A stretch of DNA of 64,000 nucleotides from Parapristionchus giblindavisi. Lineage: Eukaryota; Nematoda; Chromadorea; Rhabditida; Diplogasteridae. Shown piece after piece: positions 1 to 22,752 of this stretch. Positions within the stretch are counted from its first letter, which is position 1. Every line of letters begins with the position of its first letter. The translations under genes and the position numbers were made by a program. Under the pieces are notes generated by a model. It did no database searches and was not told the origin of the DNA. It worked only from the letters and a program-made list of their open reading frames with translations. Location: NCBI GenBank assembly GCA_943737045.1, contig CALSFV010000134.1:80954-144953 (forward strand). The letters are read 5' to 3'.

Positions 1-2557
1 ATACTTTTCGACCTATGGTATGAATACATGCATAATGAAAAATTGTATATATTTCCCCTATCTTTACATACCGTTGTTTGAGGATAAATAAAATAACATG
101 TTCGAAGACTTTCAAATATATTAAATGTGAGAGATGGAATGTGTACATCATACCTTTCGACATAATTTATACGAATTATTCTATACACCAAAATTTCATA
201 CACCAGAATCAAGGCTAACTTTCGAAAAGGAAATAACAATAAATGATTGAACAATCAATTAGACACTCCTATTCATTGTGGAAGGGGTGAAGGACTCAGG
301 AATGAATGGATAATACAACGGATGAAGCTGAATGGAACAGCATAACTATACTTTACTGTAATTCACAACACCACACTTCAACTTCAATATCTACTCATAT
401 CACCTATATTCATTCAATGAAATGTCAATGCAATTGAATGCATTCTTCGATTACATTAAAGAGTAACAATTTCTGATTTACTCATCTTTAATAGTTATAT
501 TCAGCATTCCTTTCGTATTATCCGGTCTTTCTTATTGCATCATAAATTTCTCGATACTTAAAAAATAAAAGAGTAGGAATGAATCACAGAATCGAAATTT
601 TTTATTGTCAATTAGAAGTTTAGTTTAGTTTAACATTAGAAGTTTACTTCATCAGATATTATAGTTATTTTTCTCTTATCACATTAGTCTTGTCCTTTGC
701 ATATCTTAAGTCACTTTCCTTCTGAGCTTCTTCTCGTATTTCGACCACTTTGCATTCCTCAACGGCATTTTGTGTCCCGTCTTTGCCTTCTTCCTTTCCA
801 CATTTTCTTCTGTCCACACCAATTTGTGCTTCTTTTCCGACATCATCTTCTTTCTTTATTTTACTAAACATTGTTTATGTATTGACGTTGTCTGAGGTTG
901 ATCCTTTCTGTCTATTACATATTGCACTGATTGCACTTGTCACAATACTCACATAAAAGGAATAGAAGAAGAGAAAAAGTAGGACAGAATGTAGAGCATC
1001 TGAAGAAAAGGAATGAAGAGTAGAGAAAGAGGAACAAGTATAGAGTAGATGAACAAGTAGTAGACATTTGAGATATCTCAAACCTCCATCCTTCTCTATA
1101 TATATCATTTTCCCTAAGACAATCTCATACTTCATTAATGATATATGCATCAATCTTACTTTCATTTATACAGTACATTTTCATGAAATACTCAGAATGA
1201 AATCCGAATGCATGATTGCAATATGTTGACTTATAGGGTGTACATCTTTATCTATTCTTTCTTGTTATAGATAGCATGTATTAATGTATTCATTGAACTA
1301 TCATTACATCATTACATCAATTGTTCATTCATCGTCATGCATTCCATCTTGGATAGGAATGGGGCGGAGATATCCTTGTCCATCCCTTTCCTTTATCCGT
1401 CCTTCTATACCTCCCTTCTTCCGTTGTGAGAGATCACTCATTCTCTTATTTTAATTCAAAAGAAAAGACCAACAAATTCTCATTACTATTTGTTAATCCA
1501 TTGGAAGGAATATCTACTAATGTCAATTCTCACTTATTCTTATCCATATATAGCTTGTTCTTCATTTCATTCTTGGCTTGATCAACCCTTTCCACATCTT
1601 CATCTCTTTCTCCCCTTCTACCTCTTCTATTCTATTCTTTTCTTCCTTCCTCTTCTCATTCAGTCCATTCTTCCCTCAATTCTAAGTCGTCCGTTCGTCC
1701 ATAAAGAACACATGCAATACCTCAAGTAACGACTCCACTTTACGCTCATAAATTGAGTATCGCAAGGATGATTGCAGTAGGAATGACTAAGATGAACACG
1801 AATAGCCCCCCCCCCCCCCCATCTCCTTCTTACTCTTACAATTCCTATTCAATGTATCCTTCTTCCCGCTTTTCTCTATCCATTCACAATCTTTTTATTT
1901 TCTTTGCTCTTCATTTGTTATGCACTACTATTTATTAACATATCATCATCCTGATTCATCATGGCTATATATATACGTACACTTCCATTATCTCATATAT
2001 TAATATATATTATATATATTCAATGCATTTCATACGATTACATCACGTTATATATATAATCATTTCAATTTTTCATTTTACTCTTCTCATTCGCATAACG
2101 AACTCTATTTTCATACAATACTCTCAAGAAAGAGAGAGAGTCGTAGTAACAGTATTCTACTGTGCCATATTCTACTGTACCAACTGTGCCTTAAGTAATT
2201 CGACCCATGTGAACAGCTGATAGCGCACTGTCAAACTGGTGTATGGATATATATTCTCCCACCCCCCCCCTTTTTTTGATTAATAGATGTTTCTTAACAT
2301 TCATAACATGGGTTGAGGGATCTAATATAATAGATAGACTACTCATATAGTCATCAATAATATTCATTCTTACACTTTCGCCTTCTTCTTCTGCTTGTCC
2401 TCATATTCCTCTCATTGCATCTTCTCATACTTTGCTATTCGCTCACTTCTTCCTTTATTTTCTCACTTGTTTCATATGTGTCTAAACACTCCGCCTTCCC
2501 TCATCACTTTTCCTCCTTCCTTTATTCATTTCAGATATATCTACGTTTCATTCTACC
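1..2557. other. Upstream non-coding region, no gene recognised
   Basis: This is AT-rich sequence with pyrimidine-rich stretches. I see no exon with a recognisable protein. It includes a run of 15 C at 1806-1820 and a run of 9 C at 2262-2270. It presumably holds the promoter and 5' region of the receptor gene that starts at 2558, but no specific site can be named. Confidence 0.6.
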
Positions 2558-5500
2558 ATGTCTATGAGTACGGATACCATAAACAATTGTTCCTTCATTC
2601 AAGGAAATCCTCCAGAATCAGTTGATCTTTTAGTTGTTCGTATTCCATTCTCTATATTATATATTCTTGTATGGACATGTTCTATCGTAGGCAATGCTCT
2701 CGTCCTATATGTCGTTACATTTGCACAGGTAACTTTATAATTATATTTTTCAAACCCAATATATACACACAATAATATCTTTTATTCTCACATCGCAATC
2801 TACTCATTTATTGCTTTCTCTCATTTATTTCATATGGCGACTAAAAGCTTGGCTTAAAATTTCAAAGCAATTGTCACTAGTCCCCTCCATTCGATATATA
2901 AATTCCATTACTGTGAGAGAAGTTGAGATACATCAAAATATGCGGAAGAAAACTAATGGCTGGTACCCTATGAGTAAAAACGGGGACAAGGGAGGGCAAA
3001 ACAGAGGATCCATTAGCTTTAGCCAGATTGTAGTGAAGCTACCTACAGTGACGTCTCACTCAGAAAAGGGAAGTCATTTACATCGATAGGGGCGGAGATA
3101 ATAGTAGATAGATTTGATTGAGAAAGGAAAGGATTGTTGTGCTATCTGACTACTTCTGCCCATTACTGGTCTTCGAATAACATTTGCTTGTCTTTCGACT
3201 AAATTCAATCCAAATCAAATGAAGTATTCTACGGAAGGAAGGGATTGATATCTTTTCATCCATTTATCATATCATCAATTCTACCCATTAAGGTATCTTT
3301 ATCAGTTCGGAGTGTATTCATTGGATGTCTAGCCATATCTGATCTTCTCATGAGTTTAACTTCTCTACCAGTAACTGCATTCACTATATTTACTCGCGAA
3401 TGGCTATTTCCCACATTTTTCTGCAAGTTGATCAACGTTTTCCAGGTATAAATTCCCTCAGTCTTAATGTGCTTCATCTCATATTACATTCCATTAGCTA
3501 TTCAAATCACGACGTCCTTTAAGGGAGGCAGTATATTTGTCTCTTCCTTTACCCTAGCAGCAATTGCTATTGACAGATGCTTTTTAGTACGAAATCCGAA
3601 CAGAGAGGTAACAATTCTACTCCTGCATTTTCTTACTTTTTTCTTACCTTTGGTTTACATCAATCAGACGACGTGCCGCTTATTTTTTAACTCTCACTCT
3701 CTAACCCCCTCCCTCTCCTTTGTGCCTCACTTTATATGCATTCACCCCTAACTTGATCAATTCACTTACGCCCTCCAATTCTGAATTGACTCAAAAGTTG
3801 CGAAAAGCTACATCCATAGAGCCCATTATATCTCTTTTACGATAGAGAAGAAGACAATCATAAAAGAAGGAAGGAATACAGATAAAGATAATTATCTCAG
3901 GTTATAAACTACTCACGGGCAATCAATATTGTAATAACGATATGGATTTTGGGATATTCTTTAGCCCTACCTATTGGAATTTTTTCTAAAACGCAATCAT
4001 ATGAAGGCATATGCGGACAATTCTGCGAAGAAGACTGGTTTGGAATATTTATCCGGTTCGATAAATTGGCATGAAATAACAATGACAGGCCGGATACTAA
4101 TGCAACTACTGGGGTATCTGAACAACGCCGATTTTATGGATTAGCAGTTCTACTTCTACAATTTGGATTCCCCGTTATTATTTCATGTGTACGCATTTTT
4201 TTTGAGAATCAATTAATATAACTAGCAAATAGAATTTTAAATCTAGGATAGACAGTGATTTAGAAAAAAAATAAAAATCAGGCAAATTAAGCTGAAATAG
4301 CTTATTTGATAGATACTTTTTATTTCTTAGTTTCCAAGTTCAAATTTTAACCTTCAAATCGAAACATAAATTATCCATTGAATGCAATGACTACTTCGTG
4401 CACAACAGAGGCGTCAATGTACCCCCATACAATAGATAATGAAATGGAAGGTACGGCAATTAAAATTCGCACTTTCGACTACGATTTACAGAGTTCTAAA
4501 GAGGATTTAAAATGAAAGAAAAAGAAATTCCGGATTTACCTCATTTTAATAACGAAAAAATGACAGTCGGAAACTCGGAATTTGATTTCCCGCACCTTAT
4601 TCGCGCCCGCAAATTCAAATTTAGAGTTTCCGGAAGTTTTTTAACACTTGGAAATTCGCCGACTACGAGTTTTTCTTTTTTTAGAGAGTATAAGTTGCGC
4701 ACTTAAAAAAATATTTCGATCTGATTCTTTGACAGCTAAAAAGACGAAGAAAGAGAGGAATACCAAAGGAGCTCTTCAAATAAAAAAAAAGAGTATAAAA
4801 AAGTATGATTCATTCTGGTTGAGTCCATCTCTAACAAACAGATGAACCAGAAAAATAGGTGATATAAAATACTATCTGAGAGAATTCAACAACTGGAATA
4901 TTTTTTGGTATCGATGAAAAATGAATTTTTCTGTTTTATGTGTGATAATTATAGGCTCCATGAGTGAAGTGCACTGTAACTTGGAAATTGCTTCTAATTG
5001 AAAATTCGCTTCAGGGGGTGACCACACAACGGTTTTGCGCCGTTTCCTAAAAAGTTTATTTCGATCTCAATCGATTCGGGAGTGGACTCATTGGCTAATT
5101 CTAAGAAACTATTGTCCAGGGGAGTTTTTTGATCCAAGATCATTGAACGCTGGAATCGGGAATTTTCGAAAAAATTTTCACATTTAATTAATTTTCACTA
5201 TTTCACTATAACAAGCCTACAACTTTTTATTTGCTCAATCGCTTCTAAATATTATTACACATCTTCAGTTTAAAAATTGTAATTTTTTAAAAAATTGGAA
5301 ATTTATGTAAGAATCAATTATGTTCGTTGTACTTAATTGTGGTGAGGATTGGCGAGGTTTTCTAAAAAGTTTATTTCTATCCCAATCGATTCGGGAGCGG
5401 GCGCATTCGAATCCTTGTCTAATTCTAAGAAACTATTGTCCAGGTGAATTTTTTGATCATCGGTAAACGAAGGCTGGAATTGGGAATTTTCGGAAAAAAA

Positions 5501-7042
5501 TTCACATTTATTTAAAATTCACTATTTTTCATGCGAATGTATACTTTTTATTTGCTCAATCGCTTCTACATAGGGATAATTATGGAAAATAGTGAGAATT
5601 AATTTAATGAAAACATTTTTTTCGAAAATTCCCAATTCCAGCCTTCGTTGACCGTTGATCAAAAAACTCCCCTGGACAATAGTTTCTTAGAATTAGCCAA
5701 TGAGTCCATTGCTCCCACTCCCGAATTGATTGACATCGAAATAAACTTTTTAGGAAACGGCGCAAAACCGTTGTGTGGTCACCCCCTGAAGCGAATTTTC
5801 AATTGGAAGCAATTTCCAAGTAACAGTGCACTTCACTCTTGGAGCCAGTAATTATCACACATAAAACAGAAAAATTCATTTTTCATCGATACCGCACATA
5901 TGTCGACTTTCTAAGATAGTGTGTTATGCAGTGTTCAGAACTTGGAAAATGCAAGAAAATGCGGAAAATGCTGTTCAGAAGTTCAGGTTGAAAATGCCCG
6001 AAAATGCTCGATTTTGGCTTGAAAAAGATGGTTTTATACACTTTAAAAGCGTTGAAACTCGTTCTTTCATGGAAAACAACTAAATTAGATCATTTATAAG
6101 GTATGCTACTGAAATAAATATCGTATGATCCTTTTTGTGCACTTTAAGCCGAAAATCAACGAAAATGATGCGAAAAATCAACCTTACGGTTCCATATTTA
6201 AAATTATCACTTATCATCAATAAAATGCGTCCACAACACTGTTTGCGACCCATAAACGTTGATATCAAACAAAAAATATATTAAAATTTGCTTAAAATCC
6301 TCCAAAACGAGCATTTTCAGAGCATTTTCCTGCTGAACTTCTGAACAGCATTTTCCGCATTTTCGTGCATTTTCCAAGTTCTGAACACTGCATTATATAC
6401 GAAATATTCTCAAATAAATGTTTAGATCTGTTATACCGCAATTTCTCGTGTTATGAATGAACAACTGAAGAGAAGAAGAGGACAACAGTTATTACCTGAT
6501 TCAGAACAACGGCTAGTTAAAAAGAAAAGTCGTGCAAATAGGTAAAACAGGAAAATTAGGTAAATAGTGAAGATATTATTTTTAGAATGATGGTATACAT
6601 GGTAGGAGGCCTGTTTATATCATGGATGCCTCTTAATGCTGTCAATCTATATCGCGATTTATTTGCTTCAGGTTCAAATGAAAATCAATGGTCAGTGTAG
6701 CAAATTTGTCTAACATTTTAATCGATAAATGATATAGGTTTTCAACTATTTTCGCACTTTGTCATGTTATTGCAATGACTTCCGCAGCAGTAAATCCATT
6801 AATATATTCATGGTTCAACCCTGCATTCAAAACTACTGTACAAAATATGATTCGGTAAGATATCCGAAAATATGTATTGATACTGTATTTCAATCCGAGG
6901 TACTCTTAGTGCATTAATTATTTTTAGGTCATGCGCCGGAGGTCGAATGGATATGAGAAAAGAATCGGAAGTACGACCCCTCAAACACGAGATTAAGTTG
7001 ACAAAGAGAGATGATACTTCGGATAGAGAAGAACGATTATGA
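2558..7042 (+). CDS. Rhodopsin-family GPCR, neuropeptide (NPY/NPF-like) receptor
   Basis: Nine exons join in phase: 2558-2728, 3293-3445, 3524-3607, 3901-4037, 4089-4188, 6426-6541, 6586-6690, 6738-6854 and 6928-7042, giving 365 residues. TM1 carries the GN pair (IVGNALVLY). TM2 has LAISDLL. After TM3, AIDRC replaces the usual DRY-type box. TM6 ends in FISWMPLNAVNLY and TM7 has the NPxxY motif as NPLIY. The loop before TM5 (CGQFCEEDW) and FTREWLFPTFFCKL before TM3 resemble nematode NPR and insect NPF receptors. By family it is a plasma-membrane, G-protein-coupled peptide receptor; the ligand is not inferable. The 2.2 kb intron after exon 5 holds two transposon-like inverted repeats. The start is the first ATG of a hydrophilic N-terminus with an NCS glycosylation site. 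The class is clear; the subfamily is less so. Confidence 0.85.
4869..5922. mobile_element. Foldback element, family FB1 (copy 1), in receptor intron
   Basis: The left end has ACTATCTGAGAG followed by GGTATCGATGAAAAATG. The right end is the inverse, CATTTTTCATCGATACC, running to CTAAGATAGTG. Long arms mirror each other, including the block near 4985-5160 against 5640-5850. Related copies lie at 25891-27454 and 39205-40836. No transposase is seen, so it is non-autonomous. Confidence 0.75.
5926..6395. mobile_element. Inverted-repeat MITE in receptor intron
   Basis: The terminal inverted repeats are about 60 bases: TGCAGTGTTCAGAACTTGG at the left and its complement ending in GAACACTGCA at the right, both flanked by TA. 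The TA flank fits Tc1/mariner-type MITEs. It directly abuts the foldback element on its left. It has no coding capacity. Confidence 0.7.
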
Positions 7043-7714
7043 TCATCTTGTCTCTTTTTACATTTTATTCACTTAAAATGGCAGCTACTCAAAGACTGAC
7101 TACATTTCTTTAAAAATATATATATGACTATCATTTTTTTTAAAATAGGGTCCAATCTCTCTGACGGGTAATTCGTTTTTATATCAAGCAATGTGTTTTC
7201 TAATAAACATAATATACAGCATTTGTTTATTTGTTCATTATTAGTGCTCTTCTAATTACATTTTTATCAGGATTATTATGCAGAACAGGAGAAATGTGGT
7301 TTAAATTTAAATTGCTTCTCATTATCTATCCATCTTAAAGAGGGAAGAATCCTTCGTTTTCAATCTAGTCAGGCTTCATTCTATACTGCTCTCTTTTCTT
7401 TATATCACTCTCACATTACTTATATACGAGATAGATGAGAGGTGAGAGAAGCTCCTATATTTCTCCCCCATATTCATTCCTTTCTATCTCTTCTCGTATC
7501 AAGGCAACGGACAAGTCTTCTTTTCCCTTAATAACTGATACTCATATAGAGTCCTCGGTTATTCCTCCTTCTCATTTCTCTACCGCCTTCTTTTCTACTC
7601 TTTCATCTTTTCGTGTAACCTCTAAAGACACTTCCACTTCGTCTACTTACATCATCATCATCTTAATTAATCCTTTCTGAACAAATACGATAAGGAGAAG
7701 AAAGAAGGAATAGT

Positions 7715-17855
<10,141 letters not shown>

Positions 17856-18202
17856 TATTGACTCAAACGAGATTTAAATAACGTGTATCAACCTGATACT
17901 AGGTATCAGGGTTTCTCTATCATACGGTACTAAAACAATAGTCTTACTGTTCATAAGTATCCTCGAATCTCTCGCCATTTACCCTACTCAGAACGTTCTA
18001 TCTCTCCCACTCCTTGGGTTTTAATTCATCTTTTAACGTCATATCAAATACAAACCACAAGCAACAACATTCTCATAGTAAACCATTTCATTCATGGTAA
18101 TTCTCCAGACTTGCATTTTAGTTATTGTTTTAACGAAACCTCGTTAATAAAGAAAATTTTAAATTTTAAGAAACATTTGTTAAAATGGAAAGATGACGTA
18201 CC
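17856..18202. other. Convergent intergenic spacer
   Basis: This spacer of about 350 bases separates the stop codons of the PKC gene (+) and TRMT112 (-), so it holds both 3' ends. AATAAA-type signals are present (for example near 17876 and 18147), but I cannot assign cleavage sites. Confidence 0.5.
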
Positions 18203-21158
18203 TTATGCAACTTCATCCTCATTTGCAAGAAGATTCGGAATACCATCACGAATAGGAAAGACTCGTCCAGATTCTGGACACTCCAGTGTTCCATCCGTTA
18301 CATCAATACAAACCAAAATGCGATGGAGCTGCAAATGTCTCATTTATTTTTTAAGCTAATAGTACCATATCATAATTTCTTGTTAAAAGTTATGCCGTAT
18401 TAATTTTCATAACTCGGAGAAAGCAATAGGGTGTTACTTTTGTCCTCTTGTAAATCATACATGGGCGCCGACATGGGGGTGCCCCCTGTAAAATTGGGGT
18501 TTTTTGGAAATTTTTGGAATGCCCTCTGTAAAAAAATGACGTTTGGGTGAAATTTTTGTAAAAAAGTGAAGGCCCCCTGCAAAATTAACCATTTTTCGTT
18601 CGGATGCCCCCTGTAGAACCGAGCTCCAGGTACCCCGCCCATGTATGTTGTAAATAGTATTGTAAAGAGCAAATATCTCGGTTACCTGGCTAGTTAGCGA
18701 CTTGAAACTTGGTTTTTCAGTTAAAAATCATGAAAAAAAAAGCTTATAAACGAAGTCTCTTATCTCTAGCTCTACTAAGAACGGAGATATTTTTACATAC
18801 GTGTTACGGGGAATTTTTCCGGAAAATAGTGTAAAAATCAAATATCTCCGTTCTTTGTAGAGGTAGAGACTTGAAACTTCGTTTATAAGCTTTTTTCGTG
18901 GTTTCTAACCCAAAAAACAAATGTGTCTAAAACTTCAAGTCTAAAACTAGTCAGGGAACTGAGATATTTGCTTTTTACAAGAGGGCAAAATTAACACCCT
19001 TTTGCTTTTTCCGAGTGCTATTTCAGGAAAATAAACAACACATTAGCGTAACGACAAATTTTATATAAAATTTATATTTAGGTGTGGAAGAACCAAACTA
19101 ATCTTGAGATTATCAAATTTGGTTTTTCTCACACATATATATCACGGGTCTCCTGTAAAAGTGTAGCAAAAACGCCCGAAACTGCTCCAATTTCGATTTT
19201 AACAGGTGCCAAAAGCATGTTACATTGATTAATACATTTTTTCGCACAACGTGAAAACGAATATTTTTGGCGCACAGCCTTGCATCTCAATAAATTGGAA
19301 AGTTTCCAGTCGAATCTACTAAGAAAAATTTCGGCGTAGCCACGCGCACAGCCTTGCCTCCTGATTCCCTGTTTTGCGCACCTTTTCCCCCGCGGACCCA
19401 TCTATGGTTTCAAGACTCAAAACTGACCGCATCGACAAAAAGTGCTCACTCACAATGTAGGTACTCGAAAATGAAAAAAAAAATTATAAACTGACCCGAA
19501 ATTAGAACAAAACTGACCCGATCTTAGGTGATTCTTACTAATCTCGATCTCCCGCATATTCCTAGATGGGTCTCGAGTTTCAAAACTGACCGCATCAACA
19601 AAAAGGGCTCACTCACAATGTGGGTGCTCGAAAATGTATGTTTGCACAAGGAAATAAAATGGGGGAGTATAGACAATGGGAAAATAGGGAAGGTGGAAGA
19701 TGGTCGGGGAAGTCTCAATAACGTTTTCTCTAGTGCCAAGATCAAAGATCAGAATGGGATCAATGATGTAGGGTGTATGAGGGCCTAGCGGGAAAAGGAC
19801 CGCATAAGCAGATCACTGTATAACTCGTTCAGAAAATTGATATAATCCTCAACTTGACTTGCTTGGCAGACTAACCATCATAGGTCGAAAAGTATGTTCC
19901 AAAGTACCAAGCCTGACCGCATTTTGAGCCAAAATTTGCCTAAAATTGAAAAACCTGACCGCATTTTGAGCCAAATTTGCCTAAAATTGAAAAACCTGAC
20001 CGCATTTTAAAATTCGATAACCTAGCTATTCGACCTATGCTAACCATATGCGATTAAGAAAGGTAAGTAAGAGCAGTAAGAGCACATTTGTATTTAAAAA
20101 TTTTTTTAAATCTTATTAGAATTAATCATCTATCTTATGATAACGTTAAAAATAATAAAATAACGCCTGCGTATCAAATAAAATTTTACAAAATTCCCAG
20201 AAATAGTAAAAGAAAAAAATTGATAAGCAGATTTGTAATCTGCATTATTTTTTTTTTATTTTTTCTTTAATAGTATCTAAGTTTTGAATAAAAAAGTAAT
20301 TTTGAAATAGTGTGCGAGGTTTAATAACATACACTGTATTTCCGCGCTTTACGCAATAATAAATTGGCATGCTAAATTGAGGAAAAACTATGTGGGTAAT
20401 AATTGCCTAAAGAATAATGATAACAAGAAAAACCTGATTCAATGACTTCTCATCAAGAGTATCAATATCGACGGGACTATCAGGTACGGGAAGATTCTCC
20501 GATTCACCGATACTATCAGCTACGTTCCATAAAACTGCATAGTCTACTTTAGTCATAATATTCTTCAGAAACTCCACATCCACATCAGCCTCAATTACCT
20601 GTAAACGAAGAACCATACATCTAGGTAACAGAAGGTGCTACACATTTTCTCCACAATTACTTGCACCATTTTTAAACCTGTAAGCATATTTTAACCATAC
20701 ATAAGCGGGGGGGGGGATGTTATCTTAATAAGACGATGCCAGTATGCTACCAATAAACGCAAATCAATTTCCCTGACCCGGGGTTGGGCGAAAATTTTTT
20801 CACCCTTTTCCGTCCAACCCTGCCCTGAACTACAAGTGTCTTTCTTCCTCGACAACTTCGGGAACTTTCTCATAATTTATGCCTGTAGGAATCGTCAAAA
20901 CAATAATTATTATGTTGTGACTCATGAACAACGTTACACAAAGAGCGATCCGATCAAAATCGAAAGAATGAAATTAAATCTGGCTAGGACATCTCCATAT
21001 CATGTTCAGTAATAACACTTAAATGTTAATAACTATCGCATTAGATGAAAAAGTTGATAACCCACAACTTTCTCCTTAACAGTGAGCTTCAACGGATATC
21101 CCGTAGTAACATTCTTCAAAAAGCGAGAAGAAAGGAAATTATGCGTCAGCAGCTTCAT
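18203..21158 (-). CDS. trmt-112: TRMT112/Trm112 methyltransferase activator
   Basis: Three minus-strand exons give 126 residues, close to human TRMT112 (125). Exon 1 (21158-21069) encodes [20 protein letters not shown]. Exon 2 is 20598-20434. Exon 3 (18328-18203) carries [16 protein letters not shown] and [10 protein letters not shown], the C-terminal zinc-ribbon-like signature. Family knowledge: this small zinc protein is the obligate partner of methyltransferases acting on tRNA, rRNA and release factor eRF1. Phases are 0 throughout and lengths are exact (90, 165, 126). Intron 2 is 2.1 kb and is largely transposon. The gene is divergent from the S11 gene 407 bases away, so they may share a promoter region. 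Confidence 0.9.
18390..19045. mobile_element. Inverted-repeat element, TTAATTTTC-ended family (copy 1)
   Basis: The left end TATGCCGTATTAATTTTC and right end GAAAATAAACAACACATTA are mirror related. The arms contain GTCCTCTTGTAAAT and GCAAATATCTCGG, with complements on the far side. A second copy sits at 41014-41640. This copy carries a nested MITE (18456-18647), different from the nested element in the other copy. Confidence 0.7.
18456..18647. mobile_element. hAT-like MITE nested in another element
   Basis: The ends are CATACATGGGCGCC and CGCCCATGTATG. Both flanks are TTGTAAAT, a perfect 8 bp target duplication. The interior holds GC-richer repeats of the type GCCCCCTGTAAAA. It splits the host element at 18390-19045, so it is the younger insertion. 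Confidence 0.88.
19255..19400. repeat. Degenerate GCGCACAGCCTTGC repeat
   Basis: GCGCACAGCCTTGC occurs twice, at about 19271 and 19346. It is the complement of the GCAAGGCTGTGCGC units inside the elements at 39283-39474 and 50499-50671, so this is probably an old or rearranged copy. It is in TRMT112 intron 2. Confidence 0.5.
19879..20039. mobile_element. hAT-like MITE, CATAGGTCG family (copy 2)
   Basis: Its ends are CATAGGTCGAAAAGTATG and CTATTCGACCTATG, with the identical 8 bp flank CTAACCAT on both sides. The unit CTGACCGCATTTTGAGCC is repeated in tandem inside. It is in TRMT112 intron 2. Confidence 0.9.
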
Positions 21159-21564
21159 TTGCCTGAAATATGTGTATATTTTTCAAAAGCAAACAAGCAG
21201 GGAATTTGTCCAAAACATACCACCAGAACAACCTATGAAAATTATTAAACCTATCAAAAAAAATTTAAAAAATAAAATCACGGTAACCACCTGAGACGAA
21301 GGGAAAATTCTTCGCTAATGGGCTCTCGCATGGAAATTGCCTGGAAATACCGTATATTCATTTCTATGGAGAGTCTTTTTATTTTCTGTCTGAATTTGGT
21401 TTTTCTTCGTTTTTGTCGAATTGTCATGACGTTATTTATGTTTATATCACTCTCTATGGATTATTAATATATTTGCCATTGTGCTAGTGATTATCATTTC
21501 AGTCGCTTCGTTTAATTAAACACTGAAATTGTTATTTTAAGACGAATTTGGGAAGCCACACAAG

Positions 21565-22619
21565 ATGGCTGATAATCAGACGGAGAAGGCTTTCCAAAAG
21601 CAGCCTACTGTTTTCTTGAACAGCAAGTACCGCACCCTCGGTATTGGAAAGAAGTCCAATAAGTCTCTTCGTTATGTCCGCAACGTAGGACTCGGATTTA
21701 AGACTCCTCAGGAGGTTAGTTATATCATGCTCTGTGTTTCCTCTGGTTATCGCTTGGTGTGATTAGGTGGTTTATCTAGTCATTGCTAAAACCTTGTTGA
21801 AATTTATGCCAGCACAATGGTTAACTAGCTAAAGTCTTATCGATGATCATACATTGCCATACCCTCGCAGTGCGAGGTTTGACCCACTATATAAGGCCCA
21901 TTTTAGGCCACTTGATAAAAAAATTAAGCTAAAAATGATGATTTTTATGCGAAAATAACGAATTTTGTGAATCAACCCACCCTATTTCGAGAATTGACCC
22001 ACTATATAAAAATAGACGGCGAGGGTACGGAAAATGTATGATCGATGATAAATCATTCTTAGGAAAAAATACAGACTTCTAATCTTTCGAAGAACTAGGC
22101 TCATAGTTGCTTGAAAGAAAATTTTGTTTCAGGCCATAAATGGTACATACATCGACCAGAAGTGCCCCTTCACCGGAAATGTATCCATCCGTGGACGTAT
22201 CCTCACTGGAGTCGTCACTAAGATGAAGATGCAGAGAACCATTGTCATCAGACGGGATTACCTCCATTTCGTATCAAAGTACCGTCGTTATGAGAAGAGA
22301 CATAAGAACCTCTCCGCTCATTGCTCTCCTGCTTTCCGGTATGTTTTATTAAGATATTTATCATCTTGTAATGCACGGTCTCAAGTGAGTGAGCAGTGTC
22401 AAGTGTCGTTTAAATAAATTGAAAACAGCTTTTTGTGTGTTACATTACGTTTAACCAATTTATCGTGCGGTACATAATCTTAGCTATTTTTTCAGAGATC
22501 TCCAGGTCGGAGATATCGTTACTGTTGGAGAATGCCGTTCCCTGTCCAAGACTGTTCGCTTCAACGTTCTCAAGGTTAACAAGGCTCCCGGAGCGAAGAA
22601 GAGCTTCGATAAGTTCTAA
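21565..22619 (+). CDS. rps-11: 40S ribosomal protein S11 (uS17)
   Basis: Three exons (21565-21714, 22133-22338, 22496-22619) give 159 residues, the expected length. The start [20 protein letters not shown], the middle [18 protein letters not shown] and [14 protein letters not shown], and the end [12 protein letters not shown] all match eukaryotic S11. It is a small-subunit ribosomal protein. Codon use is more GC-rich and regular than in neighbours, as expected for a highly expressed gene. Intron 1 contains a complete MITE (21848-22040). The VAP-like gene begins 133 bases after the stop on the same strand, a spacing seen in nematode operons. Confidence 0.97.
21848..22040. mobile_element. MITE, CATACATTGCC family (copy 2), in rps-11 intron 1
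   Basis: It is nearly identical to 14806-14997 over its full length. The 9-mer ATCGATGAT stands immediately on both sides (21839-21847 and 22041-22049). The flank here reads as 9 bp, whereas copy 1 reads as 8 bp. Confidence 0.9.
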
Positions 22620-22752
22620 ATCGTTGTTATACTTCGTTATCACAACTCTCATCCAATGTTGTTGTTTGGGGCGTGATGTGTGATGAAGAATTTTGATTGT
22701 TCAATCGTTCATGCATTGTAATTTTCACTCACAATCTAGTTGCCGAGCGGTT

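Noticed and set aside
665..871. Lysine/glutamate-rich open frame on the minus strand
   Set aside because: No family match, no good splice context, and the opposite strand is equally open as simple sequence.
5648..5851. Recurring frame with [16 protein letters not shown] (also at 27137, 39718 and 40508)
   Set aside because: It is one arm of the FB1 foldback element read as protein; both orientations occur and no start or domain is supportable.
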